From Bacillota bacterium (GTDB taxonomy: Bacteria > Bacillota > Clostridia > Lachnospirales > Lachnospiraceae): DNA of 64,000 nucleotides. Positions 9,890 to 18,471 of this stretch are shown in pieces. Below the pieces are notes generated by a model that saw only the letters and a list, made by a program, of their open reading frames with translations, searched no databases and had not been told where the DNA came from. Numbering within the stretch: position 1 is the first letter of the stretch; each line of letters begins with the position of its first letter. Location: assembly GCA_023392615.1 (NCBI GenBank), contig JAEVYT010000019.1:1-64000 (forward strand). Reading direction: 5' to 3'. Both the position numbers and the translations under genes were made by a program.

Positions 9890-10058
9890 ATTAGTGGAAT
9901 TAATCGTATTCATTAATTATACTTATAAATAATTAATTTTCTCTAATAAATAGTAAAGAACGATAGATATTGATAATTATAGTAAAAATCCGGTTATTGC
10001 TATTGTAAAATTTAATCTTTATTCCCATTAATCCACTAGAAATTATCGCATTTTAACC

Positions 10059-10088
10059 AAAAAAAAATGATACAATAGGCTTGTATCA
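10059..10088 (-). terminator. Intrinsic terminator after Crh-like gene
   Basis: Stem TGATACAA / TTGTATCA (10068-10075 and 10081-10088) with a 5-nt loop is followed on the minus strand by nine T residues. Confidence 0.9.
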
Positions 10089-10119
10089 TACAGAGGGCAT
10101 TTTTATTAATTTTTACATC

Positions 10120-10359
10120 TTATATACTCGTAACATAATTAACAATAAATTCTTCTAGCTCTTTTGGTACTGTGTTTGAATCTGGTAATATACTTACCAG
10201 TATTGGTCCAGACAAATCCAAGCTGAATATTCCCATTATAGACTTTCCATCAACAACGTATCTGCCTGAAATCAAATCCAATTCATAATCCACATGGTTT
10301 GTGATGTCAACGAACTTTTTAATTTTATCAAAGCTATCTAGCTTAATCCAAAAACCCAC
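10120..10359 (-). CDS. HPr-like protein without the phosphorylatable histidine (Crh-like)
   Basis: 79 residues, HPr size. The central GKSIMGIFSLDLS matches the HPr region around the regulatory Ser46 (KSIMGLMSL in HPr/Crh). The active-site stretch GxHARPA is absent, and DSFDKIKKF stands there, so it cannot take phosphate from PTS enzyme I at His15. B. subtilis Crh is the known precedent: it keeps Ser46 and lacks His15. A role in carbon catabolite signalling is an inference. The start is GTG 10359, supported by AGGGGG about 8 nt upstream; no in-frame ATG is near. A strong terminator follows. Confidence 0.7.
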   Translation of the reverse strand: MGFWIKLDSFDKIKKFVDITNHVDYELDLISGRYVVDGKSIMGIFSLDLSGPILVSILPDSNTVPKELEEFIVNYVTSI

Positions 10360-10442
10360 GATATCTTCCCCCTTTCATATTCTAAAGTAAACGCACTGAT
10401 TAATGTGATTGATTACTGTGTAAAAGTGATTTGTCTAGATGA

Positions 10443-10706
10443 TTAAAGATACTCCAATTCTCCCATGTAAATATAACAATCGACCATTTCTTCATCATAT
10501 GTTACTTTCTCTATTAATTCATTAAATTCATCATGTTCATATTCTTCTGAATTACTTAAATCATCAATCTCAACTAAGTAATCAGAATATTCCTCCATAT
10601 CATGGTACGATTCAATCAAGGTTTCGGTTTGGAATACTTCATGATAACACTTCCGAATAATAATGATCACACCCTTCAACAACACTACGATCTTTGAGAT
10701 TTTCAT
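10443..10706 (-). CDS. Small acidic hypothetical protein
   Basis: 87 residues, not recognised. A short hydrophobic stretch near the N-terminus (IVVLLKGVIIII) is followed by a very acidic tail rich in Glu, Asp and Tyr (MEEYSDYLVEIDD, SEEYEHDEFNEL). The RBS is poor (GAATTGAG region). It lies 83 nt upstream of the Crh-like gene on the same strand and may be co-transcribed with it. The coding call rests only on frame length and composition, so it may not be a real gene. Confidence 0.4.
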   Translation of the reverse strand: MKISKIVVLLKGVIIIIRKCYHEVFQTETLIESYHDMEEYSDYLVEIDDLSNSEEYEHDEFNELIEKVTYDEEMVDCYIYMGELEYL

Positions 10707-10875
10707 CTACTCAATTCCCGTAACTGTTTATCAATCTATCTACACTATATCCTATTTATGTGAAATCCAAAATCATCTTTCTGTGAATAATAGGTAAAAA
10801 ACAATCCTACGCTTCTTATATTATAATATATGCAGAAATGAATTAATTAAGCTATAACAAATTTATGTTTTTCAG

Positions 10876-10948
10876 TATAATAAAAAGACCGAACTCAGAA
10901 ATCGAAAGAAATAAATTGCAGTATTTCTCAGATTTTATGATTCGGTCT
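10876..10948 (-). terminator. Terminator of the CaxA-type antiporter gene
   Basis: AGACCGAA (10886-10893) pairs with TTCGGTCT (10941-10948), with an inner GAAATA/TATTTC helix. On the minus strand TTTTTATTAT follows. It lies 122 nt past the antiporter stop. The rest of the gap 10707-11069 shows nothing else recognisable. Confidence 0.65.
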
Positions 10949-11069
10949 AGATTTTATATTATATTTATGTTTCATCGATGACAAAATGTTTATATAAATT
11001 TATGCAATAACCCTCTTGTATTAAGTATCTACCTTCTACTTTCAGATTGTAACTATTTTGGTTCATTCA

Positions 11070-12116
11070 TTAACCTACTATAAAGAACCCTACTGCCGCA
11101 ATCAAGTAAACCGACATTAATTTTAAGCCTTCCATCCAGTTTGTTCTTCCTGATTTCACAATATGATTTGCTATAAAGACACTGGAGCCGAATAAAAACA
11201 ATTCAATCGGTTTAAATATTATGCTCATCGGGCTAAAGAGTAAGCTAAATAATACGGAAACCGGAATTGCCAGTAAGGCAATTTGTAAACTGGATCCGAC
11301 TGCAATTTCTATTGAGATATCCAATTTATTCTTGAGAGCCATAATAACGGCGGTGGAATGTTCTGCTGCATTACCGACAATCGGAATTAAAATCAGACCG
11401 ATAAACATCTCGGAGATACCCGCAGCCTTCGTCATTGGTTCAATGCTCTTAACAAGAATCTCGGATTCCAACGCAATAAATACGGTTGCTACCGCTAATA
11501 TTGTGATACTGATCGGCAGCTTCCATTGCGTTTCAATATCCTTTGCGTGATCCACTCCAAATAAATCATTATGTGTCTTGAAGGAATAAATCATACCAAC
11601 CACATAGATAACAAGCATGATTATACTTACTATTACACTGAAGCTTTCGTACTTTGAGGTAATCAATTTTTCCGGAGCATTCCAGGTAAAAATAGCGGGA
11701 AGTGATAATCCGATAACCGCAAATAATAACATCGTTGCAGTAGAGGTTCCCTGTTGGGTATCAAATTTTAATTCTTTATGCTTGATACCGCCGACTAAAA
11801 TGCTACAGCCAAGTACCAATAATATATTACCAAGCACAGAACCGGCTAATGAAGCCTTTACAACATCAAACAGTCCCTCTTTAATTGCAAAAAAGCTGAT
11901 AATCAATTCCGTTGCATTACCAAAGGTAGCATTTAAGAACCCTCCTACTTTTGGTCCGGTATACACTGCTATATCCTCTGTAGCTGATCCAAGATATCCT
12001 GCTAATGGAACAATCGCTACACAAGCTAATATAAACATAAGAGTTGAGTCCCACTTTAGAATATAACCAGCGATAGAAAACGGAATACTGATTAGTAAGA
12101 TCTTTAAGTATTTCAT
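11070..12116 (-). CDS. Calcium/proton antiporter, CaxA family
   Basis: 348 residues, typical of bacterial CAX antiporters that export Ca2+ in exchange for H+. Both alpha repeats are visible: GGFLNATFGNATELIISFFA in the first half and GNAAEHSTAVIMALKNKLD in the second, each with the Asn/Glu residues that bind the ion. About eleven hydrophobic segments are present, split by an acidic central region. The start ATG 12116 has RBS AAGGAGA. The gene stands alone and its own terminator follows. Other cations cannot be excluded from sequence alone. Confidence 0.92.
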   Translation of the reverse strand: MKYLKILLISIPFSIAGYILKWDSTLMFILACVAIVPLAGYLGSATEDIAVYTGPKVGGFLNATFGNATELIISFFAIKEGLFDVVKASLAGSVLGNILLVLGCSILVGGIKHKELKFDTQQGTSTATMLLFAVIGLSLPAIFTWNAPEKLITSKYESFSVIVSIIMLVIYVVGMIYSFKTHNDLFGVDHAKDIETQWKLPISITILAVATVFIALESEILVKSIEPMTKAAGISEMFIGLILIPIVGNAAEHSTAVIMALKNKLDISIEIAVGSSLQIALLAIPVSVLFSLLFSPMSIIFKPIELFLFGSSVFIANHIVKSGRTNWMEGLKLMSVYLIAAVGFFIVG

Positions 12117-12360
12117 TACACATTCTCCTTGCGTATGTATTATTGATGATTGTAATATTAGATTTTACTCAAATTAATAATTACGACTCCTGTTATTATA
12201 TAGGTAATATTTTCAAATTTCAATATCATTTATTTACGAAGTATGTAGAAATATTATGATAACCTTCTAAATAAAGCGTAGATTTTCATGTCAGTTTACA
12301 GTATAATATTGGAATCACTACATAATAAATATTAAATATAATACAGGATAGGATAATGAT

Positions 12361-13095
12361 ATGATTAAAAAAACACATTCACACCTTCTTACCGGAATCG
12401 GTATCATCTTTTATTTACTTGTATTAGGACTTATGGGATTTTTTGTGCTACAAACAATACTACTGAATGCATCCATCGGAATGGATTCTGTCATACCAAT
12501 GTGCGTTGTCATAGGGTTTCCAAGTTTGTTAGGGACAACCTTTACCGCCCTGGGATTAAAGGAAAGAAAGCGGCGCAAATTCGTTAGATCTTTCGCAATC
12601 GCAATACTTTCCCTATACTCCATTTTATTATTATCCGTTTTATTCGGTGGATTTCGGCAACATGTTTATGCATATAAAGTTGACTTTTTGCAATATATGA
12701 GCCGCAATTGCAATTTCATCCCCTTTCGTACTATAATAGGATATATCCAAGCTTTATTTAATAATACAATTAATGTTCAGAGTATCATAGATAATATATT
12801 CGGTAACCTCATTTTATTTGCTCCGATGGGGCTATTACTCCCCGCAGTCTCAGCTTCTTTACAAAAATGGCACAAGTTTATACTAACCCTGCTGATTATC
12901 CTCGTTGGTGTAGAAATACTTCAGCTGATATTACAGGTCGGTAGTTGCGATATCGATGATGTAATTCTTAATTTTGCCGGAGCATTTCTGGTGTTCTGTA
13001 TAATCAAAAGCAATATGATTAACGAACTGTTGGCTAAGATTTATGTAATAGATAAACACATTAACCGTAATACGAAAAATCCATATTCTTTTTAA
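12361..13095 (+). CDS. VanZ-like family membrane protein
   Basis: 244 residues with five to six hydrophobic segments. The C-terminal half carries the VanZ-like pattern: NCNFIPFRTIIGY, then DNIFGNLILFAPMGLLLP, VEILQLILQVGSCDIDDVILN and a final helix. VanZ gives low teicoplanin resistance in enterococci, but most VanZ-like proteins have no proven role; no van genes are near. The N-terminal third (three helices) is extra compared with the minimal domain. RBS AGGATAAT precedes ATG 12361. It is followed by two small genes on the same strand. Confidence 0.8.
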   Translation: MIKKTHSHLLTGIGIIFYLLVLGLMGFFVLQTILLNASIGMDSVIPMCVVIGFPSLLGTTFTALGLKERKRRKFVRSFAIAILSLYSILLLSVLFGGFRQHVYAYKVDFLQYMSRNCNFIPFRTIIGYIQALFNNTINVQSIIDNIFGNLILFAPMGLLLPAVSASLQKWHKFILTLLIILVGVEILQLILQVGSCDIDDVILNFAGAFLVFCIIKSNMINELLAKIYVIDKHINRNTKNPYSF

Positions 13096-13162
13096 GAACC
13101 TTTATCACAGCTACACTTTTCTGCTACGTACATAATCAAATATATCACAGGAGGATACTCAC

Positions 13163-13558
13163 ATGAAACAATTCGTACAAAAAATAATACTAAGCTTCCT
13201 ATATTCTCTTATTTATCTGGCAATCGGTTTACTACTAGCCTTCCTTATCTTTTATATAAAGGACTTCCATTTGGTGGATATCTTATCAGTTGAAGGTATT
13301 ATCCTGGTTCTGATTGGTCTGTTAATGACCTTGAAAGGGAACCCTTCCGGCATTAATATAAGCAATATCGGTTCAGAGAATTCAGCACAAACAAGCTTTG
13401 TAGATAATGAGATTACTGCCGTGGACAGGAATTCTCGTCCTTATCAAAATGGTTTCTTTAAAAACAATATAGTTGAATTTGGTTTCGGGAATATCACTAT
13501 ACTTCTTGGCGGTGTATGGATAGTTCTAGCAGCGTTGCTTGTTTGGAAAATTGGGTAG
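13163..13558 (+). CDS. Small membrane protein of unknown function
   Basis: 131 residues, not assigned to a known family with confidence. Two hydrophobic helices at the N-terminus (about 10-32 and 40-58) are followed by a polar loop rich in Asn and Ser (60-105) and a last helix (ITILLGGVWIVLAALLVW). RBS AGGAGG precedes ATG 13163. It sits between the VanZ-like gene and a GNAT gene, 9 nt before the latter, so these probably form one transcript ended by the terminator at 14092-14130. Confidence 0.75.
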   Translation: MKQFVQKIILSFLYSLIYLAIGLLLAFLIFYIKDFHLVDILSVEGIILVLIGLLMTLKGNPSGINISNIGSENSAQTSFVDNEITAVDRNSRPYQNGFFKNNIVEFGFGNITILLGGVWIVLAALLVWKIG

Positions 13559-13567
13559 GAGAAATCT

Positions 13568-14044
13568 ATGATACATTTAGAAGATGTTACAATGGATATA
13601 TTTCAAGAATTCATCGCATTGTCTGTGAATGAGACACAAACTAAATATGTTGCTAGCAGTCTGATTAGTCTGGCACAGGCATATGTCCAGAACTCTAGCC
13701 AAACAGCTCGGGTTGAGGTAAAAGCTATATATCATAATGATGATTTAATAGGTTATGCCGAAGTAAAATATGTATTGAAGGATAATTCCGCTTATTATGA
13801 TTTGCACAGATTTATGATCGATAAAGCTTATCAAGGATATGGCTATGGAAATAAGGCTTTTCAAGTTGTTATGGATTACATAAAGACCATGCCTTTGGGT
13901 AATGCTACAAAGGTTATCCTTGAATACATGCCGGAGAACGTAGCTGCAAGTCATATATATCACTCCTATGGATTTATTGACACTGACCAAATGAATAAAT
14001 TTGGTGAAATAAAAGCAGAGTTCATGCTCAGTGATGAAAAATAA
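13568..14044 (+). CDS. GNAT family N-acetyltransferase
   Basis: 158 residues with the GNAT fold. The acetyl-CoA loop appears as DKAYQGYGYGNKAF (Q/RxxGxG/A type) at about residues 88-101, preceded by the beta-4 strand LHRFMI and followed by VILEYMPENVAASHIYHSYGF, the usual N-x-x-A-x-x-x-Y-x-x-x-GF end motif. It resembles spermine/spermidine acetyltransferases of the BltD type, but the substrate cannot be read from the sequence. It begins 9 nt after the small membrane gene (RBS TAGGAGAA) and ends at a strong terminator. Confidence 0.82.
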   Translation: MIHLEDVTMDIFQEFIALSVNETQTKYVASSLISLAQAYVQNSSQTARVEVKAIYHNDDLIGYAEVKYVLKDNSAYYDLHRFMIDKAYQGYGYGNKAFQVVMDYIKTMPLGNATKVILEYMPENVAASHIYHSYGFIDTDQMNKFGEIKAEFMLSDEK

Positions 14045-14091
14045 TTAAAACGTAATACATATACAAATAATGTGTATTACGTAAAAAAAAT

Positions 14092-14130
14092 AACTGCCCC
14101 TGATTTAGCAACTCAGTAGGCAGTTTTTTA
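14092..14130 (+). terminator. Intrinsic terminator after GNAT gene
   Basis: AACTGCC (14092-14098) pairs with GGCAGTT (14119-14125), followed by a run of T. A separate 10-bp hairpin at 14051-14081 precedes it. Confidence 0.85.
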
Positions 14131-14249
14131 ATATTCCCAATATGTGTTTGATTTTATTCTATTATCCTCTCTTATAAATTCTACTCATTATACGCATAAT
14201 AATTAAATCAGAATTTTGATTTAATAACAAGACGATAAGGAGTGTGTCT

Positions 14250-16304
14250 ATGAAAACAGAGCATGTCACGAATAAGGGTACTCAAACCACCCGAATCCCG
14301 AATAAATTATCTAATGAAAAATCTCCATACCTATTACAACATCAATATAATCCAGTGAATTGGTATCCCTGGGGTGAGGAAGCTTTTGAAAAAGCAAAGA
14401 AAGAAAACAAACCGGTCTTTCTTTCCATCGGCTACTCGACCTGTCATTGGTGTCATGTGATGGCTCATGAGTGCTTCGAGGATCAGGAAATCGCTGAGCT
14501 TTTGAATGATAAATTTGTTAGTATCAAAGTTGATAAGGAAGAACGCCCGGATATCGATGCTGTATATATGACCATCTGTCAGGTTACAACCGGACATGGT
14601 GGGTGGCCTCTCACAATCCTGATGACTCCGGAACAAAAACCTTTCTTTGCTGCAACTTATCTACCTAAGAACTCACGTCATGGAGTTCTTGGATTGATGG
14701 ACTTGATAAGTCAGGTTGCAACACAGTGGCAAGAGGATTCAACCGATTTAATTAACACAGGAACCAAACTAGGTGATATCATGAAGCACGAATTTGAAGC
14801 CTCCTCGGCAGGGGCTTCTGTGACAAAGGATATTATTAATTTGGCCGTAACACAATTCAATCAGAACTTTGATCATGATTACGGCGGTTTTGGAAATGAA
14901 CCGAAGTTCCCTACTCCGCATAATTTAATGTTCCTACTTCGGCATGCCAAATTAGAAGGTGATGAATCGTCACTATTTATAGTTGAAAACACCCTAAAAC
15001 ATATGTACCGAGGTGGTATCTATGATCATGTTGGTTTCGGCTTTTCCAGATATTCTACAGATGCAAAATGGCTCGTTCCTCATTTTGAAAAAATGCTTTA
15101 TGACAATGCACTGCTGGCAACAGTCTATACTGAAGCTTATCAACATACCAAAGAGAGTGTTTATCGTACTGTTGCAGAACAGATTTTAGAATATATTAGA
15201 AGAGAAATGACCGATCCTGAGGGTGGTTTTTACTGCGCACAGGATGCGGACAGCGAAGGAGTGGAGGGCAAATATTATACATTTACCCCAGAAGAGACCT
15301 GCTCCGTGCTGGGCAATGAAGATGGCTCCTTCTTCTGTGAGTACTTTGATATCACAAAGGAAGGGAACTTTGAACACGGACAATCCATTCCGAATCTAAT
15401 TAAGTCACATGAGTTAAAATCAGACAACGAACGTATCTTACGTCTTTGTAATAAGATGTATTCTTACCGATTGGATCGAGCAAAGCTTCATAAGGATGAT
15501 AAAACACTTACTTCCTGGAATTCCTTGATGATTCATGCTTATGCAACGGCCTCAAAGGTCTTCCAAAACAAAGAATATGCCGACATTGCTAAGCGTGCTG
15601 CGGAATTCATCAATACCAGACTCACCGATCCGGATGGACTTCTCTATATTACCTACCGAGATGAAAAAGCATCTCACTTTGGATTAATTGACGATTATGC
15701 TTTCTATGCCATGTCGTTGTTATCACTCTATGACGCTACTTTAGAGCCCGAGTATGTAAAGAGAGCCTCCTTCTTAGCAGATAAAATGATTGATTTATTC
15801 TGGGATGAACGCTATGGTGGTTTCTTTCTAAATGCGAATGATGCGGAGAAGTTAATCTATCGTCCAAAGGAAGTATATGATGGAGCAATGCCCTCCGGTA
15901 ATTCAGTAGCTGGATATGTATTACAGCGTCTTGCTAATCTTACTGCAAATCAACACTTTATCGAATGTGCCAACAAGCAGCTGCGCTTCCTAGCCGGACA
16001 AGTCAAGGATTATCCTGCCGGTCATAGCTTTGCTTTGATGGCCTTCTTAGAAGTGTTATATCCGACCAAGGAGATTGTGTGTGTTGCGAAGGAACAGGAA
16101 GGATACCGGGATTTGATTGACTATATGTCTATGAATTTCGAGCCAAATACTGTTGTACTTCTCAAGACAGAAAAAAATTATGAGGAAGTCAAAGATATAG
16201 CGGATTTCATAGATGATTATAGAATCATCAATGAAAAAACCACTTACTATGTGTGTGAAAATCATAATTGTATGGCTCCAACCAATGCGTTGAACTGCCA
16301 TTAA
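14250..16304 (+). CDS. Thioredoxin-fold DUF255 protein (YyaL/SPATA20 family)
   Basis: 684 residues, the usual size of the YyaL family. The N-terminal thioredoxin-like domain (about 15-175) holds STCHWCHVMAHECF with the CxxC-type motif, and GGWPLTILMTPEQKPFF. The rest is an (alpha/alpha)6 toroid like that of glycan epimerases: GGFGNEPKFPTPHNL, HFEKMLYDNALLATVY, SWNSLMIHAYA, and DGAMPSGNSVAGYVL. The biochemical role of the family is not settled. A longer frame starts at GTG 14244, but ATG 14250 sits 7 nt after AAGGAG and is preferred. The gene stands alone before the PadR promoter. Confidence 0.9.
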   Translation: MKTEHVTNKGTQTTRIPNKLSNEKSPYLLQHQYNPVNWYPWGEEAFEKAKKENKPVFLSIGYSTCHWCHVMAHECFEDQEIAELLNDKFVSIKVDKEERPDIDAVYMTICQVTTGHGGWPLTILMTPEQKPFFAATYLPKNSRHGVLGLMDLISQVATQWQEDSTDLINTGTKLGDIMKHEFEASSAGASVTKDIINLAVTQFNQNFDHDYGGFGNEPKFPTPHNLMFLLRHAKLEGDESSLFIVENTLKHMYRGGIYDHVGFGFSRYSTDAKWLVPHFEKMLYDNALLATVYTEAYQHTKESVYRTVAEQILEYIRREMTDPEGGFYCAQDADSEGVEGKYYTFTPEETCSVLGNEDGSFFCEYFDITKEGNFEHGQSIPNLIKSHELKSDNERILRLCNKMYSYRLDRAKLHKDDKTLTSWNSLMIHAYATASKVFQNKEYADIAKRAAEFINTRLTDPDGLLYITYRDEKASHFGLIDDYAFYAMSLLSLYDATLEPEYVKRASFLADKMIDLFWDERYGGFFLNANDAEKLIYRPKEVYDGAMPSGNSVAGYVLQRLANLTANQHFIECANKQLRFLAGQVKDYPAGHSFALMAFLEVLYPTKEIVCVAKEQEGYRDLIDYMSMNFEPNTVVLLKTEKNYEEVKDIADFIDDYRIINEKTTYYVCENHNCMAPTNALNCH

Positions 16305-16318
16305 ACGAATAGAATATC

Positions 16319-16365
16319 TTGACACTTATATCAGACTGATATACTATAATTGTATCAGCCTGATA
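16319..16365 (+). promoter_or_regulatory. padR promoter with two palindromic operators
   Basis: TTGACA (16319-16324) is followed by candidate -10 hexamers TATACT and TATAAT (15 and 20 bp away). A perfect 15-bp palindrome ATATCAGACTGATAT (16328-16342) fills the spacer and a 13-bp palindrome TATCAGCCTGATA (16353-16365) covers the start region. Their centres are 24 bp apart. This is the expected layout for autorepression by the PadR encoded 25 nt downstream. Confidence 0.75.
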
Positions 16366-16390
16366 TATTTTTTTTATAAGGAGGCAACTT

Positions 16391-16939
16391 ATGGCTACAA
16401 AAAACAAAACAAGATACGCAATCCTGGGTGTACTAAGCATGAAGCCTTGTTCCGGTTATGATATCAAAAAGTTCTGTGACAAGACCATCTCGCACTTTTG
16501 GAATGAGAATTTTGGACATATTTATCCGGTATTAAAGCAGTTAACCGAGGAAGGATTGATTGCTCCCAAAAGCTCTGACAAGGAAGAGAGGCGCAAAATA
16601 TATCTCATAACTGAGAAGGGCAAAGAGGAGTTCGTGAGTTGGCTTACACAGCCTCCTGAGATTCTGCCACCGCGTTCTGAATTATTATTAAAATTATCTT
16701 TTGGTAATTACATGCCAAAGGAACATGTATTGGTTTTGATTGAGGAAGTACGTACTCGCAATGAAAATAATCTAAAACAATACAAGATAATGGAAGAAGC
16801 CTATTGTGCGGATGAAAATGCTAAGAAACACGAAGCCTATCCCTACTGGCTAGCATCCCTGCGTCTTGGTATAATCAATGCTGAAGGTGCGCTTAGATGG
16901 TGCGATGAAACCCGTGAACTTTTTACTACTCGTCATTAA
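16391..16939 (+). CDS. PadR family transcriptional regulator
   Basis: 182 residues, class I-like PadR length. The winged helix occupies about 8-85: RYAILGVLSMKPCSGYDIKKF, FGHIYPVLKQLTEEGLI as the recognition helix, and the wing SSDKEERRKIYLITEKGKEEF. The C-terminal Vir_C-type helical domain (about 90-178) is the dimerisation and ligand arm. PadR proteins repress their own promoter and often control detoxification genes. Two palindromes overlap its promoter. RBS AAGGAGG precedes ATG 16391. The glycosyltransferase gene starts 55 nt downstream and is probably its regulated partner. Confidence 0.92.
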   Translation: MATKNKTRYAILGVLSMKPCSGYDIKKFCDKTISHFWNENFGHIYPVLKQLTEEGLIAPKSSDKEERRKIYLITEKGKEEFVSWLTQPPEILPPRSELLLKLSFGNYMPKEHVLVLIEEVRTRNENNLKQYKIMEEAYCADENAKKHEAYPYWLASLRLGIINAEGALRWCDETRELFTTRH

Positions 16940-16994
16940 CCCAACTAGTATTTTTAGGAATACTTAAATAATTTTCTGCCGAATGGAGGTATTT

Positions 16995-18191
16995 ATGACA
17001 AAAGTATTGTTTCTCAATGGAAATCTTCACGGACATATCAACCCCACCCTTCCAATCGTGAAGGAATTAGTTCACAGAGGAGAAGAAGTCTATTATCTCT
17101 CCACCAAAGAATTTCAGAAAAAAATCGAAGAACATGGAGCTACCTTCATGGATCTAGGTGAAGAATTTGATAAGTTCCTTCTTGAATTTAGACCTCATGG
17201 CAATCATCCTTTTTATACATTAATGGAATATATGCTTGGTTTTGATCATGCAATTATGAAGATTATGTTAGACCGGATAGCAGACATACAATTTGACTTT
17301 TTAATTCACGACGTAATGTTCGGTGCCGGTAAAATCATCGCTGCAAAACTACATATTCCTGCTATCTCCTCCTGTTCCTCCTTCGTAATGGAGGAGCCGC
17401 CTATCCCTGCCTCTATGCTGAAACCAGGATATCATGTTCAACTGGATTATCTCTATCATCAATTGGAGCAGGTGAAGGAGGAATGGAAGCTTCCTGCTCT
17501 CACACTGAACGATATATTCTTTAAGAAAGAAGAATGCAATATCGTATATACTTCAAAGTACTTTCATCCAAACAGTGATTCACTCGATGACTCCTATCAA
17601 TTCATCGGTCCATCCTTAATGAAACGAGATGAGGAACTCGATTTCACAATAAATAAATCACGTTATACCAAGTTAATCTATATCTCCATGGGTACGATAA
17701 ATAATAAATGTCTGGATTTGTATCATTATATATTGAAAGCATTTAACAACACCGATTATCAGGTTGTTCTATCGATTGGAAACAAAATCGATATTACTGA
17801 ACTAGGAGATATTCCAGAAAATTATATCGTTCGTAATTACATACCTCAACTGGAGATATTAAAGCAGGCAGACTTATTTATAAGTCATGGAGGATTAAAT
17901 AGTGTAAGCGAAGCATTTTACCATCGTATACCGGTCATAGCAATCCCTATGGCAAATGACCAACCAGCAGTCGGGAAACGCATCGACGAATTAGGTGCCG
18001 GTATCTCATTAAATCCTGACTCCATCAGCGCAGAACTCCTTCGTACCACCGCCGAACACATCTTAAGAACTGAAAGCTATTATCAACATGCTCGCGATAT
18101 ACAGGATAGCTTTATCCACGCCGGAGGATATCTTAAGGGTACTAATGTTATCCTTGACTATATTCATTACAAAAATCTTAAGAAAGTATAG
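16995..18191 (+). CDS. MGT-type glycosyltransferase (GT1)
   Basis: 398 residues with a GT-B fold. The N-terminal half opens with KVLFLNGNLHGHINPTLPIV, the acceptor domain with the conserved GHxxP. The C-terminal half carries the nucleotide-sugar signature: ISHGGLNSVSEAFYHRIPVI and IPMANDQPAVGKRIDELG. The family includes macrolide glycosyltransferases and flavonoid or sterol UGTs, which add glucose from UDP-glucose to small hydrophobic acceptors. Frame reading from 16983 is possible, but that ATG contains the GGAGG RBS of ATG 16995. Linked to padR, it may inactivate a xenobiotic; the acceptor is unknown. Confidence 0.87.
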   Translation: MTKVLFLNGNLHGHINPTLPIVKELVHRGEEVYYLSTKEFQKKIEEHGATFMDLGEEFDKFLLEFRPHGNHPFYTLMEYMLGFDHAIMKIMLDRIADIQFDFLIHDVMFGAGKIIAAKLHIPAISSCSSFVMEEPPIPASMLKPGYHVQLDYLYHQLEQVKEEWKLPALTLNDIFFKKEECNIVYTSKYFHPNSDSLDDSYQFIGPSLMKRDEELDFTINKSRYTKLIYISMGTINNKCLDLYHYILKAFNNTDYQVVLSIGNKIDITELGDIPENYIVRNYIPQLEILKQADLFISHGGLNSVSEAFYHRIPVIAIPMANDQPAVGKRIDELGAGISLNPDSISAELLRTTAEHILRTESYYQHARDIQDSFIHAGGYLKGTNVILDYIHYKNLKKV

Positions 18192-18316
18192 TTAAATCAC
18201 GTAAAATTATATCCGTATTACAAAACACTGCATATAATTAACTAAGCACTTTATGAGGTATGTTAAGGGTCTCATTCTTATGAATTACTGTATTAAGTAT
18301 TCCCTAGTAAACAAAC

Positions 18317-18397
18317 CGAAGGAGCTATTATAATGAAAATCAATTCATACGGAATACTCACCTCCGTTCATGATTTTCTATTATAATAGCTCCTTCG
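18317..18397. repeat. Long hairpin with 26-bp stem, enclosing a tiny ORF with its own RBS
   Basis: The arms 18317-18342 and 18371-18397 pair over 26 bp with one bulged base; the first 18 bp are perfect. It lies in the 280-nt gap between two convergent genes (MGT and the peptidoglycan-binding protein). No T-tract follows on either side, so it is not a textbook terminator. On the plus strand AAGGAG (18319-18324) stands 8 nt before an ATG opening a 17-codon frame, MKINSYGILTSVHDFLL (18333-18386), and the right arm is the exact complement of that RBS. Nothing else is seen in the gap. Confidence 0.7.
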
Positions 18398-18471
18398 TAT
18401 GATAAATTATGATATTTTCTAAAACTCAAATACTTATTACTAATCTTTATGACAAGCAAATATCCTATTCC

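Noticed and set aside
9807..10058. Purine riboswitch before xpt
   Set aside because: The conserved core and the two loop sequences of the purine aptamer could not be found; the predicted leader of about 50 nt is too short.
11617..12066. 149-codon ORF on the plus strand
   Set aside because: It is antisense to the CaxA-type gene, which has clear motifs; no RBS and no recognisable product.
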